Source: Candidatus Methylomirabilota bacterium (lineage in GTDB: Bacteria; Methylomirabilota; Methylomirabilia; Rokubacteriales; CSP1-6). Taken from it: a DNA stretch of 41,078 bases. This document shows positions 1 to 8,379 of this stretch, piece by piece (the stretch's first letter is position 1; every line of letters begins with the position of its first letter). The position numbers were made by a program, and so were the translations under genes. The notes under the pieces were generated by a model. That model did not search any database. It was not told the origin of the DNA and saw only the letters and a program-made list of their open reading frames with translations. Location of the stretch: the NCBI GenBank assembly GCA_036001065.1, contig DASYUQ010000012.1, forward strand, positions 1 to 41,078, given 5' to 3'.

Positions 1-257
1 CCTACACCGAGTTCGAGAAGCGCTACTACGAGACGGCCCTCGAGATCCTCGGCCCGGCCGGTCAGCTCCTGACGTCCTTCCACGACTGGGACGACATCGA
101 CACCGCCTCGGGCGAAGCGGGGACGTGGGCCACGTCGTATCTCTGGTCGCGGGCGGGCACCATCTACTCGGGCTCGTCGGAGATCCAGAAGAACGTGATC
201 GGCGAGCGCGTGCTCGGTCTCCCCAAGGAGATCCGCGCCGACCGGGTGAAGGCATAG
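1..257 (+). CDS. Acyl-CoA dehydrogenase, C-terminal part (5' end outside window)
   Basis: Only the last 84 codons are present, read from base 3 to the TAG at 255-257. The tail contains GSSEIQKNVIGERVLGLP, the C-terminal signature of acyl-CoA dehydrogenases, in which the last helices contact FAD and the dimer partner. These flavoenzymes oxidise acyl-CoA to 2-enoyl-CoA. The gene is followed four bases later by a second acyl-CoA dehydrogenase, so the two are surely co-transcribed. Adjacent unequal pairs of this kind are known to form heteromeric dehydrogenases in sterol side-chain and related catabolism; whether this pair does so is inference. The substrate cannot be told from this fragment. Confidence 0.9.
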   Translation, partial: YTEFEKRYYETALEILGPAGQLLTSFHDWDDIDTASGEAGTWATSYLWSRAGTIYSGSSEIQKNVIGERVLGLPKEIRADRVKA

Positions 258-261
258 CGCC

Positions 262-1380
262 ATGGACTTCGCGTTCACGTCCGACCAGCAACTCCTGAAG
301 AACTCGGCCCGCGCGTTCCTCGACGTGCACTGCAAGCCCGCCACCGTCCGCTCGTCGTGGGACGACCCGCGGGGCGACAACGACGCGATGTGGAAGGAGA
401 TGGCCCAGCTCGGCTGGCTCGGGCTGTCGCTCCCGGAAGCGCACGGCGGCAGCGGTCTCGGCATGGTCGAGACCGCGATCCTCCTCGAGGAGATGGGCCA
501 CGCCGCCTGTCCCGGCCCGTACTTCCCGACGATCCTGGCCGCCACGGCATTCGACGAGGCGGGAACGGAGGCGCAGAAGAAGCGCTGGCTCCCGGCCATC
601 GCCACCGGCGAGGCACGCGCGACCATCGCCTTTCTCGACGGCGACCTCGACTGGAGCCCCGACGCCGTCACCACGCGGGCCGAGCGCACGGCCCAGGGCT
701 TTGTCCTCAGAGGAGAGAAGCGCTTCGTGCCGTGGGCGCACGTGGCCAACGTCGTGCTCGTGCCCGCCCGGGCTCCCGAGGGCGTGACGCTCTTCGCCGT
801 CGAGCCCTCGGCGCGCGGCCTCGGGCTGTCACCGGTGGCGGGAATGGATCTGGCCACGCGCTGGGTGCACGTGCGCCTGGACGGCGTGCCGCTCGCCGCC
901 GACGCCGTGGTCGGCGCTCCCGGACAGGCCGCGCCGTTGCTCGCCGGGCTCCTGCGGCGGGGCGCGGTCGGTGCGGCGGCGGAGATGCTCGGCGCCGCCC
1001 GGCGGTGTCTCGAGATGGCCGTCGGCTACGCGAAGGTGCGCGAGCAGTTCGGTCAGCCGATCGGCTCGTTCCAGGCCATCCGTCACAAGTGCGCCGAGAT
1101 GCTGGTCGAGGTCGAGAACTCCCACTCGGCCACGTACTACGCCGCCTGGGCGCTCGACGCGCGCGCCGAGGACCACGTGCTGGCCGCCTCGGTGGCCAAG
1201 GCCTACGTCAGCGACGCCGCGCGCAAGGTGTGCGGGGAGTCGATCCAGGTGCACGGCGGCATCGGCTTCACCTGGGAGTACGACCTGCATCTCTACTTCA
1301 AGCGCGCCAAAGCGCTCGAGCCGATGTACGGCGACGCCGACTACCATCGCGAGCTGATCGTCCGCCACGTCGCCGGATGA
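262..1380 (+). CDS. Acyl-CoA dehydrogenase family protein
   Basis: 372 residues, the usual length for the family. The N-terminus (MDFAFTSDQQLLKNSARAFL) is the typical first helix, followed by the GWLGLSLPEAHGGSGLG segment. The C-terminal flavin-domain motif GESIQVHGGIGFTWEYD is near residue 325. The central beta-domain is more divergent than usual: the common GFALTEPxxGSD-like flavin-contact motif is not obvious, which resembles the non-catalytic partner in heteromeric acyl-CoA dehydrogenases. It starts four bases after the stop of the preceding dehydrogenase gene and lies upstream of a CoA transferase and an enoyl-CoA hydratase. The family is certain; the heteromeric partner role and the substrate are inference. 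Confidence 0.92.
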   Translation: MDFAFTSDQQLLKNSARAFLDVHCKPATVRSSWDDPRGDNDAMWKEMAQLGWLGLSLPEAHGGSGLGMVETAILLEEMGHAACPGPYFPTILAATAFDEAGTEAQKKRWLPAIATGEARATIAFLDGDLDWSPDAVTTRAERTAQGFVLRGEKRFVPWAHVANVVLVPARAPEGVTLFAVEPSARGLGLSPVAGMDLATRWVHVRLDGVPLAADAVVGAPGQAAPLLAGLLRRGAVGAAAEMLGAARRCLEMAVGYAKVREQFGQPIGSFQAIRHKCAEMLVEVENSHSATYYAAWALDARAEDHVLAASVAKAYVSDAARKVCGESIQVHGGIGFTWEYDLHLYFKRAKALEPMYGDADYHRELIVRHVAG

Positions 1381-1484
1381 CGCCCCGCGCCCCTCGCGCC
1401 CGCCCCCTGGCGCCTCGACCGACGGAGCCCCGGGCGCCTGGCGGTCTCCAGCCGCGGACCGAGGCGAACCCGGGTCGCCGCTAA

Positions 1485-2627
1485 ATGTCCGCTCCGGCCC
1501 TCGACGGAATCCGCGTCGTCGATCTCACCAGCTACATCGCCGGCTCCTACGCCGCGATGATGCTGGCCGATCTCGGCGCCGAGGTCGTCAAGGTGGAATC
1601 GCTGACCGGCGATTCCTTCCGTGAGCTGCCGGGCTTCTTCGGCTGGAACCGCGGCAAGCGCTCGATCGCCGTCGATCTCAAGACTGCCGAGGGCCGCGCG
1701 ATCGTCGAGCGCCTGGTGGCCCGCGGCGACATCGTGATGGAGAACATGCGGCCGGGGGTGGCGGACCGACTGGGCGTCGGGTACGAGCGCCTCAGCGCCA
1801 TCAACCCCCGGCTGGTCTACTGCTCGATCACCGCCTTCGGCTCCACCGGACCGTACACGGATCGGCCGGGCTTCGATCCGCTGCTGCAGGCCATGAGCGG
1901 CGTGATGGCCCTGCAGGGGTTCGGGGGGCCGCCCCAGTACGTGCGGATCGCCATCACCGACTACTACGCGGCCACGCTCGGCTGCCAGGCCGTCCTGGCC
2001 GCCCTGTTCGTTCGCGAGCGGGCCGGCCGCGGCCAGCGGGTGGAGACGTCGCTCCTGCACGCGGCGATCGCGCTACAGTCGGGGAACTTCGTGGACTACG
2101 CCGGCAAGCAGCACATCTTCCGCGACAACCCGACTTACAGGCTCTATCAGGCCGAAGATGGGCAGTGGTTCTTCCTGGCCTGCGGCAACCAGACGTTCTG
2201 GGTGAAGCTCTGCGCGGCCCTCGGCCTCGCGCACCTCGCCGACGATCCGCGCTTCGCCTCCTGGCTGCTGCGCCTCGACAACCGCGAAGCCCTGCTCCCG
2301 CTGCTGGAGAAGACGTTCGCCAGCCAGCCGCGCAGTCACTGGCTGCAGGTGCTGGCCGCCCACGACATCCCGGCGGCGCCGGTCCAGACGCTGCTGGAGT
2401 TCATGGACGATCCGGGGGTACGCCACCACGACATGCTCCACCTCTACGACCATCCTGAGGTCGGCCGCCTCCGGCTGATGGGTCAGCCGCTCGTGTTCTC
2501 CCAGACGCGCTCGAACGATCCCGGCCCGCCACCGACGCTCGGTCAGCACACCGACCAGGTCCTCCGCGAGGTCGGCTACGACGGCGCCGCCATCGCCGAC
2601 CTCCGCGCACGGGGGGTGATCAAGTAG
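1485..2627 (+). CDS. CaiB/BaiF family CoA transferase (class III)
   Basis: 380 residues. Class III CoA transferases move CoA between acyl-CoA and a free acid through an aspartyl-CoA anhydride. The N-terminus GIRVVDLTSYIAGSYAAMMLADLGAEVVKVE is typical (shown here only as a family landmark around residues 8-38), the FFGWNRGKRSIAVDLK loop follows, and the likely catalytic Asp is D159 in AITDYYAATLG. The SITAFGSTGPYTDRPGFD segment is also characteristic. The next gene starts directly after the stop. A 104-bp spacer separates it from the upstream dehydrogenase, but orientation and function suggest one operon that activates an acid, dehydrogenates it and hydrates the product. The acid is unknown. 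Confidence 0.93.
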   Translation: MSAPALDGIRVVDLTSYIAGSYAAMMLADLGAEVVKVESLTGDSFRELPGFFGWNRGKRSIAVDLKTAEGRAIVERLVARGDIVMENMRPGVADRLGVGYERLSAINPRLVYCSITAFGSTGPYTDRPGFDPLLQAMSGVMALQGFGGPPQYVRIAITDYYAATLGCQAVLAALFVRERAGRGQRVETSLLHAAIALQSGNFVDYAGKQHIFRDNPTYRLYQAEDGQWFFLACGNQTFWVKLCAALGLAHLADDPRFASWLLRLDNREALLPLLEKTFASQPRSHWLQVLAAHDIPAAPVQTLLEFMDDPGVRHHDMLHLYDHPEVGRLRLMGQPLVFSQTRSNDPGPPPTLGQHTDQVLREVGYDGAAIADLRARGVIK

Positions 2628-3409
<782 letters not shown>

Positions 3410-3410
<1 letters not shown>

Positions 3411-4402
3411 TGCCCTTTGCGTACTACACGCGTCTGAGCCGGAGCAAGCAGGCGATCTATCGCAAGAGCGACAGCATCACGGAGGTCCGGCTGCCCCGCC
3501 CCCGCGACCTCCAGCCGCTCGTGCGCGAACTGGCCGCCGCGCTCGCCGCGGAGAACCGGACGCTCACGCAGGCGGCCAGCGACCGGCTGATCCGCGCGCT
3601 CACCGCCGCGCTCGAGATGCCCCCGGTGAGGGTCGAGGTCCTGGCGGCACGCCCCCACGCCCGCTGGGGCGAGCTGCACGGCCTCTACACCGCCGACCGC
3701 GGCCAGATGCCGAAGATCCAGCTCTGGATGCGGACGGCCAAGCAGCGGCGCGTCGTCGCCTTTCGCACGTATCTGAGGACGCTCCTGCACGAGGTGGGGC
3801 ACCACATCGATTACACGCTCCTGAGGCTCCGGGATTCCCTGCACACCGAGGGTTTCTACAAGCGGGAGTCGAGCCTGTTTCACCAGCTCGTCCACGAGGA
3901 GACGACCACGATGCCGACGATGGAAGAGTACGCCAAGCAACCGCTCGAGCAGCGCCTCTCGCGCCTGGAACGCACCGCCGACGAGCTCGCCGCCGCCATC
4001 CGCGACCGCAGCGAGGCGGTCCTGTCGCGGCGACCCGATCCCCAGAACTGGGCGGCCAAAGAGGTCATCTGTCACCTCCGCGACACCGAGGAGTCGTTCA
4101 TGGCCCGGTTCGAGCAGATCCTGGCCATGGACGAGCCGAAGCTCCTCGGCATCAACCCCGATCGCTGGGCGGAGGAGCGCCAGTACCTCAGAAACGACGC
4201 GGGCGACGCGCTGACGGCCTTCCGCAAGCGCCGCGCGGAGACGCTCGCCTTCTTGACGAAGCTGACCCCCGAGCAGTGGCAGCGGGGCGGCGTCCACGCC
4301 ACGCGAGGTCGCATCATGGTCGGTGACTTCGTCACGCTGATGGCGTGGCACGACGACAACCACCTCGACCAGCTCAAGCGCGCGCTCGAGGGCAAGGCCT
4401 AG
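3410..4402 (+). CDS. HExxH putative metalloprotease fused to a DinB-like domain
   Basis: 330 residues. The ATG at 3410 shares its A with the TGA of the preceding gene. Residues 1-167 form a basic N-terminal part ending in LLHEVGHHIDY (zinc-binding HEVGH at 127-131) and GFYKRESSLFHQLV, as in small uncharacterised metallopeptidase-like proteins. Residues 168-330 look like a DinB_2-type four-helix domain: WAAKEVICHLRDTEE carries the first candidate metal His and WHDDNHLDQL the others. A GAGGAG at 3896-3901 stands nine bases before an in-frame ATG at 3911 (residue 168), so the second domain might also be made alone. The fusion could be a lost stop codon between two former genes. The substrates are unknown. 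Confidence 0.8.
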
Positions 4403-4645
4403 CGAAGAGCCGCCGGCTCGCCGACCGGGCCCGCCCGGGGACCGGCTCGGGCGGCATGCCGGACCGTTCGGGCAATTTTCCGCCGCCTCCACCGCGGTAT
4501 CGGTCCGCCCTGCCACCTAACTGTCCGTTTTCCCCGCGCATCGACACCTGGCATCGGCCGTGCGTATACGCGGAGCCAACCGGCGTGTCCGCAGACAAGT
4601 GAGGCGGGTGCGACGGATCTCATTGGGCAGGCGGTGGAGGGCGGC
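4403..4645. other. Intergenic region before the tandem paralogues
   Basis: This 243-bp gap has no convincing gene. It contains a perfect 10-bp palindrome GCGTATACGC (4562-4571). It also contains a weak sigma-54-like match, TGGCAT at 4549-4554 with GTGC at 4560-4563, in which the GG and GC pairs have the correct -24/-12 spacing. Two of the less critical consensus bases are missing. No enhancer-binding site was recognised, so the promoter assignment is tentative. Confidence 0.3.
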
Positions 4646-5179
4646 ATGAAAGGATCAGCGACGTTCTCTGATCGCACGTACGTCGTGGTCGCCGGCCTGG
4701 TGGTCGTCGCGCTGGTGATCGCGCTGGCGATCGCCGAAGCGATGGGAAGCGAACCAACGCCGGTCGCGGGGATGGACGCGCCCTGGGCGGATTACATCAT
4801 CGCCGTGGACGAGGCCCTCGCCGCAAAGGATCTTGCGGCGGCGCGGTGGGCGCTCCAGCGCGCATACGGCGCCGCGCTGGGCAGCCGCCGATGGGAGGGG
4901 ATGATCGACGTCGGGGACGCCGCGGTCCATCTCGGCGACGTGCCCCGGGCCCGGAACGCCTACCTGGCGGCGCTCTTCCGCGCCCGCAACCAGCGGTCGC
5001 TCGAGGGCGTGCTGCGGGCGGCGGAGGCGTTCGCCACGCTCGGCGACCGCCAGGTGGCCGAGCAGTGTCTCCGCGTCGCGCAGGAGCTGGCCGGGCACGA
5101 TCCCGGCGCCCTCACCCGCGTGGGCGCCCTCGTCCAGCGCCTGGACGACCGGTCGGTCGCGGCGGGGATGCTGCCGTGA
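4646..5179 (+). CDS. Membrane-anchored helical-repeat protein of unknown function (paralogue 1)
   Basis: 177 residues from the ATG at 4646. This start is preferred over GTG 4634 because GGAGG (4636-4640) lies five bases before it. Residues 10-34 form one hydrophobic segment (VVVAGLVVVALVIALAIAEA), probably an N-terminal membrane anchor or uncleaved signal. The rest is a TPR-like array of short amphipathic helices (WADYIIAVDEALAAKDLAAA, LGSRRWEGMIDVGDAAVHLG, ARNAYLAALFRARNQ). It is clearly homologous to the next gene, which lacks the membrane segment. I do not recognise the family; a scaffold role is only a guess from the repeat character. Confidence 0.75.
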   Translation: MKGSATFSDRTYVVVAGLVVVALVIALAIAEAMGSEPTPVAGMDAPWADYIIAVDEALAAKDLAAARWALQRAYGAALGSRRWEGMIDVGDAAVHLGDVPRARNAYLAALFRARNQRSLEGVLRAAEAFATLGDRQVAEQCLRVAQELAGHDPGALTRVGALVQRLDDRSVAAGMLP

Positions 5180-5201
5180 CTTCCCGCCGGCGCATCCTGT
5201 C

Positions 5202-5645
5202 ATGACCATGACCGTCGGGGATCGACCGCCACGGCGGACCGTGACCGACCACGCGGCGAGCGAGCACGCCTCCCCATGGGCGGAGCAGGTCACCGGCGTC
5301 GACGACGCGGTGGCCGGAGGCGACGCCGCCGCGATGCTGCGCGCGTGGCACGCGGCCTGTCTGGAGGCGCTCGGCAGCCAGCAGTGGGAGCCCATGATCG
5401 CCGTCGGCGACGCGGCCCTGCGCGTCGGCCGGGCGACGGGCTTCACGATCGCGTTCGGGGCCAAGGCGCGGCAGGCCTACCACGTGGCGCTCTTCCGGGC
5501 TCACAAGCAGGCGGCAGCCGATGGCGTGCGGCGAGCGGCCGAGAGGTTCGGCGGGCTCGGCGATCGTGAGGTCGCCGAGGAGGCGCTGCGCATGGCGCAC
5601 GGCATCGCCGAGCGCACGAGCGTCCGCGACCTTCGCCCCCAGTAG
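5202..5645 (+). CDS. Soluble helical-repeat protein of unknown function (paralogue 2)
   Basis: 147 residues starting at ATG 5202; the MTMTV start has a second in-frame ATG at 5208. It aligns along its whole body with the preceding protein: WAEQVTGVDDAVAGGD, LGSQQWEPMIAVGDAALRVG, ARQAYHVALFRAHKQ and LGDREVAEEALRMA match the corresponding segments of paralogue 1 in order and without large gaps. The first 25 residues are hydrophilic, so it is predicted to be cytoplasmic. The 22-bp spacing suggests co-transcription. Its TAG stop directly abuts the stop codon of the convergent LLM oxidoreductase gene. Function unknown. Confidence 0.72.
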   Translation: MTMTVGDRPPRRTVTDHAASEHASPWAEQVTGVDDAVAGGDAAAMLRAWHAACLEALGSQQWEPMIAVGDAALRVGRATGFTIAFGAKARQAYHVALFRAHKQAAADGVRRAAERFGGLGDREVAEEALRMAHGIAERTSVRDLRPQ

Positions 5646-6578
5646 CTAGCGGAAGGCGGGCGCGACCTCGCTCATGAAGCGGTCGAGGAGCGCCCGGGGG
5701 TCCCGGGGCAGGCAGAAGGTCGGGAAGAACAGCATGTCGACGCCGGCTTCCCGCAGCCGGTCGAGCTTGTCGCGCACCTCGCCCACGGAGCCGGCCAGCA
5801 GGAGATCGCGCACGAACGGCTCGGAATAGCCCATGCGGCGCCTCACCGTCGTCGCCAGCTTCTCCACCTCGGCGCGGTCGTCGGTGATCAGCAGCGCCAT
5901 GTTCGCCGAGCGCCGGATGCGCTGGGGATCGCGGCCGGCGGCCGCGCAGTGCTCGTCCAGGATCTTGCCCTTGCCGGCCAGCGTGTCGGCGCCGCCCCAG
6001 ACGTTCCAGTGGTCGGCGTGCCGCGCCACGATGCGCAGCGTCACCTTCTCGCCCCCGCCGCCGATCATCAGCTCGGGATGCGGCCGCTGGAGGGGCTTCG
6101 GCATGAGCGGCGCGTCCTTGAGCTGATAGAACCGCCCGGCGAACGTCGTCCGCTCCTGCGTCCACAGGAGCTTGATCACCTGGCAGGCCTCGTCCAGCCG
6201 CGCCAGCCGCTCGCCCATCGTGTAGAACGGAATCCCGTAGGCCTCGTGCTCGTTCTGCTGCCAGGCGGCGCCCAGCCCGAGGACCAGTCGGCCGCCCGAG
6301 ATCACGTCGACCGTGGCGGCCATCTTCGCCACCAGGGCCGGATGGCGGTACGTGTTGCCCACGACGATGGTGCCGATCCGCAGGCGTGGGACCAGCGCGG
6401 CCAGCGCCGCCAGCGCGGTCCAGCACTCCAGCGTGTCGCCGACCTTGTCGGGCGTGTTCGGCATGAAGTGGTCGGTGACGCAGGCGGCGTCCCAACCGGT
6501 CGCCTCGACGTGCCGCCAGAGCCCGAGCGCGTCCGGCCAGGCGTTATTGGTGAGGCTGGTGAAGAGTCCGAAGCGCAT
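5646..6578 (-). CDS. LLM-class (F420-dependent-type) flavin oxidoreductase
   Basis: 310 residues, typical of luciferase-like monooxygenase/F420-dependent oxidoreductases. The N-terminus MRFGLFTSL, the WDAACVTDHF segment near residue 33, IGTIVVGNTYRHPALVAKMAATVD near residues 68-90 and SGGRLVLGLGAAWQQNEHEAYG near residues 93-115 are family landmarks of the TIM barrel. Only sequence similarity points to F420 rather than FMN. A good GGAGGG Shine-Dalgarno lies 6-7 bases before the ATG. It is the last gene of a - strand group after the HAD hydrolase (50-bp gap). The substrate is unknown. Confidence 0.9.
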   Translation of the reverse strand: MRFGLFTSLTNNAWPDALGLWRHVEATGWDAACVTDHFMPNTPDKVGDTLECWTALAALAALVPRLRIGTIVVGNTYRHPALVAKMAATVDVISGGRLVLGLGAAWQQNEHEAYGIPFYTMGERLARLDEACQVIKLLWTQERTTFAGRFYQLKDAPLMPKPLQRPHPELMIGGGGEKVTLRIVARHADHWNVWGGADTLAGKGKILDEHCAAAGRDPQRIRRSANMALLITDDRAEVEKLATTVRRRMGYSEPFVRDLLLAGSVGEVRDKLDRLREAGVDMLFFPTFCLPRDPRALLDRFMSEVAPAFR

Positions 6579-6628
6579 CGCTCAGCCCTCCGTCGCGATC
6601 GTTCCTGCTCCGGCCCTCGATGAGGGAT

Positions 6629-7261
6629 TCACGAAGCGCGCGGGACCACGCCGACGGCGGCCAGCTGGGCGCGGAGATCGTCGCCGCGGTCGATCCGGAA
6701 CAGCACGCCGCGCATGCCCGCCGCCTCCGCCGCCCGCACGTTGAGCTCGGCGTCGTCGACGAAGACGCACGCCGCCGGCCGCACACCGAGGCGGCGGCAG
6801 GCGAGGGCGTAGATCTCCGGCTCGGGCTTCGCGCAGCCCACCTCGGCCGAGCAGACGACGTCGTCGAAGAGGTCGACGATCCCCAGGCCGTCGGCCAGGC
6901 GCGCCCGCAGCGTGATGTCGGCGTTGCTGACGATGCCCAGGCGGTAGGGGGGACGCAGGGCGCGGATCAGCCCGATGTTCTCCCTGATCGGGCCCTGGGC
7001 CTCGCGCCACCGGACGTGAACCGGGGGGAGCGTCCGGCCGGCGATCCGCTCGAGCGCCGCGTGCGCGGTGTGGAGCCACGCGTCACGGTCACCGCGCCCG
7101 CGCTCCACCTCCCGCCAGGCCTCGCACCGGTAGAGCGCGTCGAAGATCGACCTCGGGGGCAAGCCGTGCTCGGCCTCGAGCGCGCGACCGACGTCCCACC
7201 GCATGTTCCAGACGACGCCGCCGAAATCCAGCAGCACCGCCCGGGGAGATCCGTCCGTCAA
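6629..7261 (-). CDS. HAD-superfamily hydrolase (subfamily IA)
   Basis: 210 residues from a TTG start at 7261 that overlaps the TGA of the upstream lipoprotein gene (TTGA), implying translational coupling. Longer readings upstream only translate the lipoprotein in a wrong frame. Motif I is LLDFGGVVWNM, with the nucleophile Asp and a Gly where many HAD enzymes have the acid-base Asp, a variant common in epoxide-hydrolase-like and YihX-like members. Motif II is IVSNAD, motif III lies in CAKPEPEIYALACRRLGV, and motif IV is VFVDDAELNVRAAE. A cap domain lies between motifs I and II. Probably a small-molecule phosphatase or related hydrolase. Confidence 0.88.
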   Translation of the reverse strand: MTDGSPRAVLLDFGGVVWNMRWDVGRALEAEHGLPPRSIFDALYRCEAWREVERGRGDRDAWLHTAHAALERIAGRTLPPVHVRWREAQGPIRENIGLIRALRPPYRLGIVSNADITLRARLADGLGIVDLFDDVVCSAEVGCAKPEPEIYALACRRLGVRPAACVFVDDAELNVRAAEAAGMRGVLFRIDRGDDLRAQLAAVGVVPRAS

Positions 7262-7518
7262 TAGCGGCCGCGCGGGTTCGGCTGCCGCATGGTCGGCTCC
7301 GGCGCCTTCTCCGACTTCGGGGGAGCCACGCTCACCCAGCCGCGGCCCTTCATGCAGTCTTCGTCGAGCGCGCCCTTCCGCGTGCATTCCTTGATGTCGC
7401 GCCGGAACTCTTCCACCGTGTACGGCTGATTGACCTTCATCCACTCGCGCTCCGGCTCCGCGCATCCGCTCAGCACGAGGGAAAGCCCCAGACCGATCAG
7501 GAGGCCGGCGATGCGCAT
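7258..7518 (-). CDS. Small lipoprotein of unknown function
   Basis: 86 residues. MRIAGLLIGLGLSLVLSGC is a clean lipoprotein signal with lipobox LSGC and the acylated Cys at residue 19. The mature part is short, charged and Pro-rich at the end, with two more Cys in IKECTRKGALDEDCMKGRGW that could form a disulfide. It should be tethered to a membrane facing the periplasm. A TACAAT box nine bases before the ATG (7528-7533) is a good -10 element. Its TGA overlaps the TTG start of the HAD gene. The family was not recognised. Confidence 0.8.
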   Translation of the reverse strand: MRIAGLLIGLGLSLVLSGCAEPEREWMKVNQPYTVEEFRRDIKECTRKGALDEDCMKGRGWVSVAPPKSEKAPEPTMRQPNPRGRY

Positions 7519-7527
7519 TTGCCCCGC

Positions 7528-7533
7528 ATTGTA
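7528..7533 (-). promoter_or_regulatory. Candidate -10 box (TACAAT) for the lipoprotein gene
   Basis: On the minus strand TACAAT is followed by nine bases and the ATG at 7518, which predicts a leaderless or nearly leaderless transcript. No good -35 box is seen 16-18 bp upstream. On the plus strand TATGGT (7541-7546) may serve the divergent membrane-protein gene. Confidence 0.4.
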
Positions 7534-7563
7534 CCGGGTGTATGGTCTAGAGGGGAACCTTCC

Positions 7564-8268
7564 ATGGACACTGGATGGGGCCGTGGAGTCTGGTCGGCGC
7601 TGAGCCAGCTGAGTGACCGGCTGGCGACGGTGCTGCCCGGGCTGCTCGTCATGTTCACCCTCATCGCGCTCGGGCTCGTCCTGGGTTGGGTCGTGCAGCT
7701 CGTCCTGACCCGCCTGGCGCGCGCCATCGGCTTCGACCGCCACACGGAGCGCTGGGGCGTTGCCTCGTCGCTCCGGCGCTCGGGGATCCTCCGGACGCCC
7801 GCCGACGTGCTCGGCATCCTGGCCTTCTGGGCGATCTTCGTCCTGTTCGCGAGCCTGGGCATCGACGCGCTCCGCGCGCCGGGGGCGCCGGGCGCGACGG
7901 TATTCCTGCTCGCCTTCCTGCCGCCGCTCTTCGCCGCCGTGCTGATCCTCATCGTCGGCTGGCTCGTCGCCAACTTCCTGAGCCAGGGACTGCTGATCGC
8001 CGCCGTGAACGCCGGGCTGCCGGAGGCGCGGCTGCTGGCCCGCGCCGCCCACTGGGGCGTGTTGCTCTTCGCAGGCGCCACGGCGCTCACGCACCTCGGC
8101 ATCGGCAAGGAGATGGTGCTGGTGGCCTTCGGCATCACGTTCGGCGGGCTCGTGTTCGCGCTCGCGCTGGCCTTCGGCCTCGGCGGGCGCCACATCGCCC
8201 GCGAGCTGCTGACCCGCCGTCTGCGACGCGACGCTCCGCCCGAGCGCGAGCGCCTGACCCACCTCTAG
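7564..8268 (+). CDS. Integral membrane protein, similar to the TM domain of small mechanosensitive channels
   Basis: 234 residues with about five hydrophobic segments, at roughly residues 22-45 (LPGLLVMFTLIALGLVLGWV), 78-96 (VLGILAFWAIFVLFASLGI), 109-140 (VFLLAFLPPLFAAVLILIVG), 160-180 and 186-210 (MVLVAFGITFGGLVFALALAFGLG). The arrangement and the final GLGGRHIARELL resemble the conserved transmembrane-helix repeat family linked to MscS-like proteins, but no cytoplasmic MscS beta-domain follows. AGGGG about eight bases before the ATG could be the ribosome-binding site. The TAG stop is formed by the first bases of the inserted 88-bp element. Ion-channel activity is not shown. Confidence 0.8.
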   Translation: MDTGWGRGVWSALSQLSDRLATVLPGLLVMFTLIALGLVLGWVVQLVLTRLARAIGFDRHTERWGVASSLRRSGILRTPADVLGILAFWAIFVLFASLGIDALRAPGAPGATVFLLAFLPPLFAAVLILIVGWLVANFLSQGLLIAAVNAGLPEARLLARAAHWGVLLFAGATALTHLGIGKEMVLVAFGITFGGLVFALALAFGLGGRHIARELLTRRLRRDAPPERERLTHL

Positions 8269-8353
8269 TGCCGTTCCAACTATTCGCGCCTAGGAAGGCA
8301 CCGTGTACGTCGTTCGTGGACAGATTTAGTATCAACAAGTTGGAACGGCACTA
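8266..8353. mobile_element. 88-bp MITE-like element, copy 1 (IS630-type ends)
   Basis: The element has perfect 15-bp inverted ends, TAGTGCCGTTCCAAC (8266-8280) and GTTGGAACGGCACTA (8339-8353). It has no coding capacity beyond chance frames. Both ends sit in CTAG (8265-8268 and 8351-8354), consistent with a TA target duplication. A second copy at 26898-26985 differs at one base. The TAG at the left end is also the stop codon of the membrane-protein gene. TA duplication at CTAG is the known behaviour of the IS630 family, so a transposase supplied in trans by an IS630-like element is inferred. Confidence 0.85.
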
Positions 8354-8379
8354 GGCCGGCGCGCGCGTCGGCGCGCCCC

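Noticed and set aside
4549-4563. Sigma-54 promoter upstream of the tandem paralogues
   Set aside because: Only a partial consensus match was found, without an activator gene or binding site nearby. It is recorded inside the intergenic feature but not claimed as a promoter.
4345-4602. 85-codon frame running out of the DinB-like gene into the intergenic region
   Set aside because: It is out of frame with a real gene for its first 60 bases and then Arg/Pro-rich; it has no start signal.
8135-8338. Open frame beginning inside the 88-bp element (the same protein start recurs at 26970)
   Set aside because: The shared start MLILNLSTNDVHGAF is simply the element read on the minus strand from a TTG. 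The continuations are shadows of other sequence and the ends of real genes.
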